In this document: positions 7,703 to 15,668 of the stretch, piece by piece
Numbering within the stretch: the stretch's first letter is position 1
Layout of the letters: each line of letters starts with the position of its first letter
Assembly (NCBI GenBank): GCA_017509065.1
Contig: JAFWQM010000087.1
Span: 1-16,605 of the forward strand
DNA: 16,605 nucleotides
Reading direction: 5' to 3'
From: Clostridia bacterium
GTDB lineage: Bacteria; Bacillota_A; Clostridia; Christensenellales; Aristaeellaceae
The notes under the pieces: generated by a model
What the model was told of the DNA's origin: nothing
Databases searched by the model: none
Seen by the model: only the letters and a program-made list of their open reading frames with translations
Position numbers and translations under genes: made by a program

Positions 7703-10700
7703 ATGGATCAGAACATCAAAAACAGCAGGAAAAAGACGCTTGCCCTGCTGATGACGCTTTGCGTCGCCGGCTCATTTCTCTTCCCGTTTTCCGCGCTGGC
7801 GGCGGCCCCGGTTGGCTACATGCCGGGCGTTACGGAGGAGATGACGGAGCCGTCTTTCTGATACGGCCAGACGGACGATCCCGACGCGCTGCTGGCAACG
7901 GCGGAGGACATTGCCCGGATCAACCAGGCCGCCATCGATGGCGCGGGCACCAACCGGCGGGATATGAAAAACCTGAAAGAGACCTACAATGGGATCGCCA
8001 AAAGAGAATCGCTGCAAAAGAGCACGGCAGAGGACGTGAAATACTACCTGGGCTGGGTCTGGGATCAGACCGGGAAAAAGCTGACCCAGGAGGACTTTGA
8101 CCTGATCATCGCCAACACCGTCGATCCCGACGCGGCGGAAGAAATGCCCGTGCGCTGGGGCATCGCGGTGAACCGGACCGAGCTGCTCACCTTCCCCTGG
8201 GACGGGCAGATCCTGGACGATCCCGTGGACTATGATTTCGACTATCAGCCCCTGGTGGGCATCCGGGTGAACGAGCCGGTGGCGATCTATTCCACCTCCG
8301 CGGACGGGAAATACTTCCAGGTATCCACCTCCTGCTGCACGGGCTGGGTGCGGGCGGAGGACATCGCCGTCTGTAAGGATAAATAAGAATGGCTCTCCGC
8401 CTGGGATATTCCCGCCGAAAAGCGGCTGGTGTTCTGGGGTGATAAGATGTATACCGATTATTCCAAAACCGCCCTGGAGACCGTCTACCGCCTGATCACC
8501 ATGGGCACGGTGCTGGAAAGGATGGACGAAGGGGACCCCGACGCCCTGGTGATCAATCGCCTGCCGCTGCACAACTACGCCGTGTATCTGCCCGTGCGGA
8601 ATGAGGACGGCAGCTACAGGAAAACGCCCGCCCTCATCAACGCCCGGGAACGGGTGAGCGAGGATTACCTGCCCCTGACCGCCCGGAATCTGGCTATGGT
8701 GGCGCTGGCCTCCCTGGGGGACGCTTACGGCTGGGGCGCGGGGCTGAACAACGAGGATTGCACCAGCCTCAATCATTCCATCTTCTGCTGCTTCGGCCTG
8801 GATATGCCGCGGAACGGCACCTGGCAGTGGCTCCTGAATTACCCCAAGGCGGAGATCGCAAATTATACGCTGGAAGAGAAAGAAGCTTTGCTGGACGCGC
8901 TGCCCATGGGCGCGCTGCTCAATTTCCCGGACCATCAGATGATGTACCTGGGAAAGCACGCGGGCAGCTATTACGTGGTCAGCATCGTCAGCAGCCTCAT
9001 GAGCCCCTGGAGCGGCAAGCGCCAGCGCACCCGCGACGTGCAGATCAACACGCTGGATATCAAACGGGCCAACGGAAAAACGTGGATGCAGTCGCTCAAC
9101 AAGGTCTGCGTTCCCTGGCTGTACCTGAACGAAGGAGAAGAATCCATGCTGTCAGCATTACCCACGTATCACGAGTACACGGCGTTCTGCCTGGAAAAAG
9201 GGCTGATGGACGCCTATCCCACGGGCTATTTTCTGCCGGATCGCGCCGCCACTGTGGCGGAAGCTGTGGAAGCGCTGTGGCGCACGGCCGAAAAGCCGGA
9301 GCCTGATATGAGCGGCGCGGGCTTTTCGGATGTCGCCGCTGGCTCCGCGAATGAAAAAGCGGCGCTGTGGGCCAAGCAGGCGGGCGTATATGACGGCGTG
9401 GACAGGCAGTTCAGGGGGAACGATTCCCTGACAGAGGATTGCCTCTCCGAAATCGCCCAAAACTTCCTGAACGGGGACGCTGTGATCGCTGATCTGTCGC
9501 CGGACACGATCGTCACCCGGGCCGGGCTGGCAAGGATCGCTCAGGCGGTATGGATGGCATACAACGCGCAAAAGATGCCCTCCTCTCCCTTCGGCACGGC
9601 CAGCGCGTCCGCGCCGTATTACGCCAAGCCCTGCAACGAGCGCCTTTCTTCCCTGCCGGAAGCCCTGATGAAGATGGCGGAGGGCGGCTATTCCTGGGAA
9701 TACGACTATGTGAAGGGAAAGTCCGCCTACGCCCTGACGCTGATGGATTACGCGAATATCTATTCTTTCATCCATACTCACGACCTTGACCCCGACGCCC
9801 TGCGGGAAGCCCTTTCGGACGCGGACCAGATGGTGCACCGCAAAGCGTTCACTGAGGAAGAAATCGACCTGCTTTTGGGCGACGATCAGGCGGCGGCCAT
9901 GGCGCATTTTGCGTCGGAAAGCACTATCGTGATGGGCGAAAAGGGTTACAGCGAAAAATGGATGTACGATCATCCCCTCTGGGCCTGGCGGATGGCGGGC
10001 ATCACCCCCGACATGGTGGCGGCCGTGCAGGAGAATTACTATAATCCCCTCTTCACGCAGGAAGCGGCGGACGCTTTCTCCCGGAAACTGTACCTGTATA
10101 CCGGAGTCGTGACGCCGGTGAAATGGCATCAGTGGAAGGCCGGGGATGTGAAACCGGACGGCTCCGTGGAAGAAAACGCTGCGAAAAACGGGGTCATGCT
10201 GGACGTGATGGAATTCTGCCAGTATCCCGATTATCCCACAGGCTGCGAAAGCGTTTCTCTATACATGCTGCTGAACTACTATGGCGTGGACGTAACGGTG
10301 GACGACATTTACGATCTTCTGCCCATGGGCGCGCAGCCCTACGACGATGAAAACGGCGTGCGGCACGGGGCCAATCCGGAGCGTGAGTTCGTGGGCGATC
10401 CCCGGAGCGAATACTCCTACGGCGTATTTAACGAGCCCATCGCCGGTGTGGCGGAGCAGTTCAAGCCGGGCGTTAAAACGGAAAAAGGCGCGGCCGTTGA
10501 CGATATCAAGGCCATCCTGGACACCGGCAACCCGGTGCTGGCCTGGTATGTGTCCGCGCCCATGCGGGACATCATGTACCGCTGGGCCTGGCTGGATGAA
10601 AACGGGGAATTGGTTCACTGGCCGGGCGGCGAGCACGCCGTGGTGGTCTGCGGCTATGACGATACCTCCCTCACCTACCGGGACCCCAACGCCGGCACCA

Positions 10701-10783
10701 CGGTCATCATTGATTACGACACGTTCGCCAAGAGCTTTTCCGAGCTGGGCGGCAGGATCGTATATTACGCTGCACAGCAATAA
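7703..10783 (+). pseudogene. SH3-NlpC/P60-SLH-C39 exported double peptidase, two stops
   Basis: One reading frame of 1026 codons is interrupted by TGA at codon 53 (7859-7861) and TAA at codon 228 (8384-8386); all three parts share the frame. The ATG has GGAAGGAG just upstream. Conceptual order: signal peptide (1 to about 33, ending SALA); N-terminal domain; SH3-like domains at about 150-320; NlpC/P60 cysteine peptidase with NNEDCTS (Cys353) and FPDHQMMYLG (His411); two S-layer-homology-like blocks at about 490-625 (LMDAYPTGYFLPDRAATVAE, FSDVAA); an unrecognised helical part at about 635-805; and a C39-like peptidase with YPTGCESVSLYMLLNYYG (Cys848), GGEHAVVVCGYDD (His978) and RDPNAG (Asp994). 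It would cleave cell-wall peptides and act on a second peptide substrate at the surface. The first stop probably replaces a Trp (SF-stop-YG). Both lesions are substitutions, not frameshifts, suggesting recent decay or base errors. Restart at ATG 8447 could still make the peptidase part without a signal. Confidence 0.85.
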
Positions 10784-10834
10784 AAACATCACCGTATTCC
10801 AGGAAAACCACGAAATGAAAGGAAGGCATTTCAT

Positions 10835-12529
10835 ATGAAAAACAGAATCTTGCGCGCCATCATCATTTATCTCGTCCTGTGCATGGCAGTCCCCGCCGCC
10901 TTTGCCGAGGGCGGGAATGTGATCTCATTGCACCAGGAAGCGGAAGCGCAGCTGGAAAAGGAACTGGGCGCGTTTGAAATCACCGCCATGCAGCGGGAAC
11001 TGGCAAAGACCAACGAAGCAGGCTACTCCGTGCTGGACGCGGGGCGGGGCAATCCCAACTGGATCAACGCCCAAACGCGCTACGCCTTCACCCGGTTCAT
11101 GAATTTCGCCATCGGCGAATGCGAGCTGGATATGAGCCAGGGCAGCATGGCGGGGCACGGGAAACTGGAGGGCGTGGGCGAACGCTTTGACGCGGCCATG
11201 AACCCGGACGATCCGACCGACGCTTTCCTGATTGCCGCTGTGGATTACTGCGTGAACACCCTGGGCCTGGACAAGGACACCCTGCTCAAGGAACTGGGAG
11301 ACGCCGTCATTGGCGACTACTATCCTTCCCCCAGCCGGTGCCTGCCCTGCACGGAAGCCATTCAGAACGCTTATCTGCAATCCACGCTGTACAACGGCGA
11401 GGACCTTTCGGCGGAAACGCAGATTTTTCCCACGGAAGGCGGCAGCGCGGCCATGGTGTACATCTTCGAGGCGCTCAGCCACAATAAGCTGCTGAAAGCC
11501 GGGGATCAGATCGCCATCGGCACGCCCATCTTCACCCCCTACATGCAGATCCCGTCCGTGAAGGATTACGGCCTGGTGTCCATCGACGTGAGCAGCACGG
11601 AGGAAGACGGATGGGATATCCCCGAAGCCGAATTGGTCAAGCTGGAAGACCCCGCCGTGAAAGCCTTTTTCCTGGTGAACCCCTCCAATCCCGCCTCCCA
11701 TGCCCTGTCGGAAAAAACGCTGAAAAGGCTGGAGCTTGTGGCGGAAAAGAATCCCGACCTCATCATCTTAACCGACGACGTGTACGGTACTTTCGCCCAG
11801 GATTTTAAGACGGTGTACGCCGTGCTGCCGTACAATACCATCCTGGTTTATTCTTACTCCAAGCTGTACGGCGCGACCGGCTGGCGCGTGGGCATGATCG
11901 CCATGAACAAAGACAACGTATGCGACCGGTTGCTGCGGGAACTGCCCGAGGAGGACAAAGCGTTCCTGCGGAGCGAATACGCTATCGTGACCTCCGAGCC
12001 GGATGAAATGCCCTTCCTGGACCGCGTAGTGGCGGACAGCCGTTCCATCGGCCTTTACCACACCAGCGGCCTGAGCACCCCGAGCCAGGTGTTCATGGAC
12101 ATGCTTGCGCTGAGCCATTTGATTTACGAAGCGGAAGACCCCTATATCAAGCTGGCAAACGATACGGTGCGCGCCCGGTATACGGCGCTGATGAACGCCC
12201 TGGGCCTGCCCGTTGACGACAGCGCGCAGAACGCCCGGTATTACACGCTGGTGGACGTGCTGGCCATCGCTTCCGCCCGGTACGGCGAAGATTTTGCCGA
12301 TTGGCTGAAAGACAGCCGAACTGAAATCGACTTCCTGAACGACCTGGCCGGGAAGAAAGGCGTGGTGCTGATGTACGGCCCCGGCTTCAACGCTTCCGAA
12401 GGAACCGTGCGCATCTCCCTGGCAAACCTGTACACCGAGGACTATGTGGAAATCGCGTCCCGGCTGTTTGAACTGCTGGACGAATACTACACTGAATACG
12501 AAACTGAAGCCGTCTCGGACGCGGCTTAA
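10835..12529 (+). CDS. aspD: AspD-type aspartate 4-decarboxylase/aminotransferase with signal peptide
   Basis: A 564-residue fold-type I PLP enzyme of the bifunctional aspartate aminotransferase/aspartate 4-decarboxylase family, converting L-aspartate to L-alanine and CO2. Diagnostic features are LDAGRGNPNW at 67-76, EGGSAAMVYIF at 201-211, GTPIFTPYMQIP at 229-240, VNPSNPASH at 281-289, TDDVYGTF (Asp314, Tyr317), SYSKLYGATGWRVG with the PLP lysine Lys343, and TVRISLAN with substrate-carboxylate Arg526. The length matches the family (about 530) plus a leader. The surprise is the N-terminus: MKNRILRAIIIYLVLCMAVP followed by AAFAE is a classic Sec signal peptide with a cleavage site near residue 24. 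The start is supported by AAAGGAAGG at 10818-10826. It lies 51 bases after the peptidase gene and 31 before an exported asparaginase, so one transcript is likely. A membrane-anchored, uncleaved form is also possible. Confidence 0.88.
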   Translation: MKNRILRAIIIYLVLCMAVPAAFAEGGNVISLHQEAEAQLEKELGAFEITAMQRELAKTNEAGYSVLDAGRGNPNWINAQTRYAFTRFMNFAIGECELDMSQGSMAGHGKLEGVGERFDAAMNPDDPTDAFLIAAVDYCVNTLGLDKDTLLKELGDAVIGDYYPSPSRCLPCTEAIQNAYLQSTLYNGEDLSAETQIFPTEGGSAAMVYIFEALSHNKLLKAGDQIAIGTPIFTPYMQIPSVKDYGLVSIDVSSTEEDGWDIPEAELVKLEDPAVKAFFLVNPSNPASHALSEKTLKRLELVAEKNPDLIILTDDVYGTFAQDFKTVYAVLPYNTILVYSYSKLYGATGWRVGMIAMNKDNVCDRLLRELPEEDKAFLRSEYAIVTSEPDEMPFLDRVVADSRSIGLYHTSGLSTPSQVFMDMLALSHLIYEAEDPYIKLANDTVRARYTALMNALGLPVDDSAQNARYYTLVDVLAIASARYGEDFADWLKDSRTEIDFLNDLAGKKGVVLMYGPGFNASEGTVRISLANLYTEDYVEIASRLFELLDEYYTEYETEAVSDAA

Positions 12530-12560
12530 AGCGATCAACATACAAAAGGAGGCAATCACA

Positions 12561-13607
12561 ATGAAAAAAATCCTCGCGCTGCTGCTGACCCTGATTTTCC
12601 TGACTGCCGCGGCCTCTTCCTGCCTTGCGGAAGCGTCCAATCGGAAAAAGATCGTGGTCCTGGCTACGGGCGGAACCATCGCCGGCGTCGGCGAAGCGGG
12701 AAAAGCCGCCGGTTATAAGCCGGGAACCCTGACGGCGGAACAATTATTGGCTGCCGTTCCTGAATTGGAGCAGGTGGCGGACATCGAAGCGATCCAGATC
12801 TGCAACGTCAATTCAGACGACATCACGGCTGAAATCTGGCTGACGCTGGTGAACACCATCAACGAAATGGCAAAGGCCCCCGACGTAGCAGGCTTCGTCA
12901 TCACCCATGGAACGGACACCATGGAAGAAACGGCCTATTTCCTGAACCTGACAGTCAAGACGGATAAGCCTGTGGTGCTGACAGGCTCCATGCGCCCCGC
13001 CACATCCATTTCGGCAGACGGGCCGATGAATCTGTATGAGGCTGTTTGCGTCGCCGCGTCCGATGAAGCGGTCGGCCATGGCGTCCTGATTGTTTTTTCC
13101 GACAGGATTTACACGGCCAGGACGATGACCAAAACCAGCACCTACAGCGTCATGGCGATTTCAGCGGGTGAAATGGGGGCCATCGGCGTTGTACGCGACG
13201 GAACGGTTTTTCTGTACGAAACCCCGTCAAAGAGGCATACAGCTGAAGCCGAGTTTGACGTATCGGATTTATCGGCCCTTCCCAAAGTTTCGATTCTTTA
13301 TTTCTCCGTAGACGCAGACCCGGAGCTTCTGCGTTTTGCCGCTGAACACGCAGACGGCCTGGTGATTGCCGGCGCCGGCGCGGGAGAATTCAGCGAAAAG
13401 TGGATCGAGATTATCCGGGAGCTTTCCATTCCGGTGGTTATCTCCTCCCGCATTGACGACGGCGTGATCACCAAAGACAATCTGCTTTGCGACAATACCG
13501 TGGCGGCAAACAACCTGTCTCCTCAAAAAGCAGCCATCCTGCTGCGATTGGCGCTGACCGGGGACACAAGCCAGGAATATCTGGAAAATCTGTTCCTGCA
13601 ATACTGA
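12561..13607 (+). CDS. ansB: Exported type II L-asparaginase
   Basis: A 348-residue asparaginase that hydrolyses L-asparagine to L-aspartate and ammonia. The ATG at 12561 has AAAAGGAGG upstream and begins a signal peptide (MKKILALLLTLIFLTAAASS, cut near CLAEA). The longer in-frame extension to 12444 overlaps the previous gene and is rejected. Catalytic features are LATGGTIAG (nucleophile Thr39), Tyr52 in the flexible loop, NVNSDD (Ser85), THGTDTMEETAYFL (Thr118, Asp119), VLTGSMRP at 139-146, and TKTSTYSV (Lys191), matching the T-T-K-D set of the family. A cysteine at 21 is not in a good lipobox, so cleavage by signal peptidase I is expected. It follows the AspD gene by 31 bases. Its product, aspartate, is the AspD substrate, which argues for a shared pathway at the cell surface. 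Confidence 0.93.
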   Translation: MKKILALLLTLIFLTAAASSCLAEASNRKKIVVLATGGTIAGVGEAGKAAGYKPGTLTAEQLLAAVPELEQVADIEAIQICNVNSDDITAEIWLTLVNTINEMAKAPDVAGFVITHGTDTMEETAYFLNLTVKTDKPVVLTGSMRPATSISADGPMNLYEAVCVAASDEAVGHGVLIVFSDRIYTARTMTKTSTYSVMAISAGEMGAIGVVRDGTVFLYETPSKRHTAEAEFDVSDLSALPKVSILYFSVDADPELLRFAAEHADGLVIAGAGAGEFSEKWIEIIRELSIPVVISSRIDDGVITKDNLLCDNTVAANNLSPQKAAILLRLALTGDTSQEYLENLFLQY

Positions 13608-13717
13608 CGAGGCTTATAACGATCACGAAACCGTTTGATTGACAGCTTCCGGTTGATTATCCTGTTGCTTGTCAGAAAAAGCCGGCGCTGCGAATAACAA
13701 TCGATCAGGTGATTTCA

Positions 13718-14649
13718 ATGAAAGCAAAAGAATCTATCAGCGCGATCATTGGACAATACATGGCGATACTCGTTCTTGCTTTGACGGCTGTATCCCTGTT
13801 TCTGCCAACAGCCGCGCTGTGGGTGCAGACAGCCTGGATCAACCCGCTGCTGATGGTGGTCATGTTCGGCATGGGGCTGACGCTGAAAATAGAGGACTTC
13901 CGTTATGTGTTCCGCCATCCCCGGAACATCCTGATAGGGTGCGTCAGCCAGTTTACCGTCATGCCGCTGCTGGCCTTCGCGCTGGGAAAGGCCTTTCATC
14001 TGGATACCGCGCTGCTTGCGGAGGTGATCCTGGTGGGAGCCTGCCCCGGCGACACCGCCAGCAACGTGATCACCTATTTGTCTGGTGGAGATGTACCGCT
14101 TTCTGTGGGCATGACCAGCGTGAATACGCTGCTGGCCCCATCCTGACGCCGGCCATCACCTATATCCTCCTTCACGCCAGCGTGGCGGTGGACGTGTGGA
14201 GTATGTTCCTGTCCATTGTGCAGGTGGTGATCGCGCCGATCGCTCTGGGACTGCTGCTCAATCGCTTTTTCGGCAAATACACCCAGCGGGTAATAAAAGC
14301 GCTGCCGCTGATTTCTGTTGTGGCCATTTGCCTGATCGTAATGGCGGTGGTGTCGCATAACGCAGAACGGATCCTGTCAACCGGAGCAGAGATCATGGCG
14401 GTGGTGGCGCTGCATAATCTGCTGGGCTACGCCTGTGGATTCGGACTCGGGAAACTGCTGAAGCTGGACATGGCGCAGACCAAAGCGCTCTCCATTGAGA
14501 TCGGCATGCAGAACTCCGGCCTCGCAACATCTCTGGCCGAAATGGCTTTCCCGTCCCTGGCGATGGCTACGGTTCCCGGAGCTGTTTTCTCTGTATGGCA
14601 CAACATCTCCGGCGCGATTCTGGCAAACTGGTTCAGAAAAAAGGAATAG
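13718..14649 (+). pseudogene. Bile acid:sodium symporter (BASS) family transporter, frameshifted
   Basis: The conceptual product is about 310 residues with nine or ten membrane helices, of the BASS family (sodium-coupled uptake of bile acids or other organic anions). Part one runs from the ATG at 13718 (AGGTGA at 13707-13712) to a TGA at 14144-14146. It includes ACPGDTASNVITYLSGG and MTSVNTLLAP, the family's conserved crossover-helix motifs. Part two continues in the next frame as ILTPAITYILL to a TAG at 14647-14649. The switch is at CCCC (14136-14139); one more C restores TLLAPILTP. This is either a real 1-base deletion or a homopolymer error. It lies 110 bases after the asparaginase, with weaker evidence for the same transcript. 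The substrate is unknown; an amino-acid-derived or organic anion is possible, but nothing in the sequence shows it. Confidence 0.88.
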
Positions 14650-14675
14650 GGCAAACACCATATGGAGGGCTGATC

Positions 14676-14754
14676 ATGAAAAAAAGAACATCTGAAGAAA
14701 CTTAAATCTTTGGGCTTTGAAGTGACCGTTGCCACCGCGGAAGCTTCTGCCTAA
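14676..14754 (+). pseudogene. Short remnant or small ORF with an A7 run
   Basis: An ATG with GGAGGG at 14664-14669 opens only nine codons (MKKRTSEET) before a TAA at 14703. Removing one base of the seven-A run at 14679-14685 would give a 25-residue product, MKKEHLKKLKSLGFEVTVAT and so on, ending at 14752-14754. The good ribosome binding site and the amphipathic-looking shifted product suggest a decayed or mis-sequenced small gene, or the tail of a lost one. I do not recognise it. Confidence 0.35.
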
Positions 14755-14817
14755 AGTATAGTCTTTGTGATTTTTTGCTCCAAGGGGTTAGTCTGTCCTT
14801 TGGTAGTAATGGTTTCA

Positions 14818-14862
14818 CAGTAAAATGATAGATTTTTATTCTCACATATTCAGTAAAATCAT
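14818..14862 (+). repeat. Short direct repeat CAGTAAAATxAT
   Basis: CAGTAAAATGAT (14818-14829) and CAGTAAAATCAT (14851-14862) are direct repeats 33 bases apart with one difference. They lie in a non-coding stretch. They could be a binding-site pair or a local duplication. Confidence 0.45.
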
Positions 14863-14890
14863 CACGGCGGAAAACCGGTGTTTTACTTTT
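14852..14890. terminator. Candidate bidirectional terminator before the HAD gene
   Basis: AGTAAAA (14852-14858) pairs with TTTTACT (14881-14887). Inner CAC/GTG and CGG/CCG pairings surround an AAAA loop, and TTT follows. It would separate the transporter region from the downstream HAD gene. The stem is interrupted and partly AT-rich. Apart from this, the remnant and the repeats, the stretch 14755-14898 holds nothing I can support. Confidence 0.45.
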
Positions 14891-14898
14891 ATCTTTTG

Positions 14899-14927
14899 TG
14901 GACAACGCTGACTATAATTGATATAAT
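14899..14927 (+). promoter_or_regulatory. Sigma-A promoter of the HAD phosphatase gene
   Basis: TGGACA (14899-14904, 5 of 6 matches) and a perfect TATAAT (14922-14927) are separated by 17 bases. Transcription would start near 14934, about 33 bases before the ATG. This is the best promoter in the window. A second TATAAT at 14913-14918 has no matching -35 element. Confidence 0.75.
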
Positions 14928-14966
14928 AGCATCGGAAGACAAAATGAAGTCAGAGAGAGATGCAGG

Positions 14967-15599
14967 ATGAACGTATATGATTTTGACGGAACAATTTTTT
15001 CTTCAGATTGTTCCATCGGATTTGCGATCTGGTGCATGAACCGCCATCCGAAACTGTGGTTCACGTTTTTCCCATTTGCGATCAAAAATCTGATTCTCAC
15101 CCAAAAAGGAAAGATGCCGGATTATCTGATGCGGCGTAAGTTTTTCAGTTTTCTTACGATGATCGATGATTTTGACGTGCAGATTGAGCGGTATTGGAAT
15201 AAAAATGAAAAGAAGATAGCCGCCTGGTATCTAAAGCAAAAAAGGCCCGACGATCTCATTATCAGCGCGTCTCCAACGTGCATCATTGGGCCCATCGCAA
15301 AAAGGCTTCACGTGAACTATATCGCAACGGAATACGACCGGGAATACGGCGTGCTTTTGAATAACCTGATGTACGCGAAGGAAAAGGCCCGGTACATCTT
15401 TGACCACGGTTTTCCGAAGATCGAGCACTTTTATTCCGATTCTCTTTCTGATACGCCGCTCGCTTTATGCGCCGAAAAAGCTCACTTGGTAACTAACAAG
15501 GCGTCCACAGTGGTCGATTGGCCGAATATTGATCCGGAAACCATGAAAATCGTGAAAAAGAAGATCGACACAGGCTGGAACATCCATCTGAAAGAATGA
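14967..15599 (+). CDS. HAD-IB family phosphatase
   Basis: A 210-residue cytoplasmic haloacid dehalogenase-type hydrolase, probably a phosphatase of the phosphoserine-phosphatase-like IB subgroup. Motif I is YDFDGT with nucleophile Asp5 and acid/base Asp7. Motif II is IISASP with Ser100. Motif III is probably Lys138 or Lys140 in YAKEKARYI. Motif IV is FYSDSLSDTPL with Asp158 and Asp162. A helical cap lies between motifs I and II (about 14-90). There is no signal peptide. It has its own promoter at 14899-14927 and an AGAGAG-type weak ribosome binding site, so it appears to be an independent unit. The substrate cannot be named; small phosphorylated metabolites or lipid-linked phosphates are typical. 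Confidence 0.88.
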   Translation: MNVYDFDGTIFSSDCSIGFAIWCMNRHPKLWFTFFPFAIKNLILTQKGKMPDYLMRRKFFSFLTMIDDFDVQIERYWNKNEKKIAAWYLKQKRPDDLIISASPTCIIGPIAKRLHVNYIATEYDREYGVLLNNLMYAKEKARYIFDHGFPKIEHFYSDSLSDTPLALCAEKAHLVTNKASTVVDWPNIDPETMKIVKKKIDTGWNIHLKE

Positions 15600-15668
15600 A
15601 ATAGATACCATGCCAGGCTGCATCCAATGAAACAGAAGCGACTGCTCAACAAAAGGAGGAACAGGAAA

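Noticed and set aside
7772..8959. 395-codon open frame on the minus strand, and similar long minus-strand frames at 9158-10129, 10925-11701, 11768-12679 and 15465-16559
   Set aside because: They lie opposite well-supported genes in GC-rich DNA, have no family motifs or ribosome binding sites, and their composition (rich in H, G, V, R, Q) is typical of antisense shadows.
5560..10783. Stop-codon reassignment or programmed readthrough to explain the in-frame stops
   Set aside because: TGA, TAA and TAG each occur once within frames, while neighbouring intact genes end normally with these codons (recombinases with TGA, TGA and TAG; HAD with TGA). No single recoding explains all three.
12444..12560. 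N-terminal extension of the asparaginase
   Set aside because: It overlaps the AspD gene in another frame, lacks a ribosome binding site, and would bury the signal peptide that begins at 12561.
13639..13663. TTGACA with TATCCT as a promoter for the transporter
   Set aside because: The spacer is only 13 bases, too short for a normal sigma-A promoter.
13669..14143. Upstream part of the long frame ending at 14649
   Set aside because: Before the frameshift this frame is a shadow of the transporter's first half. Only the part after about 14140 is real coding sequence.
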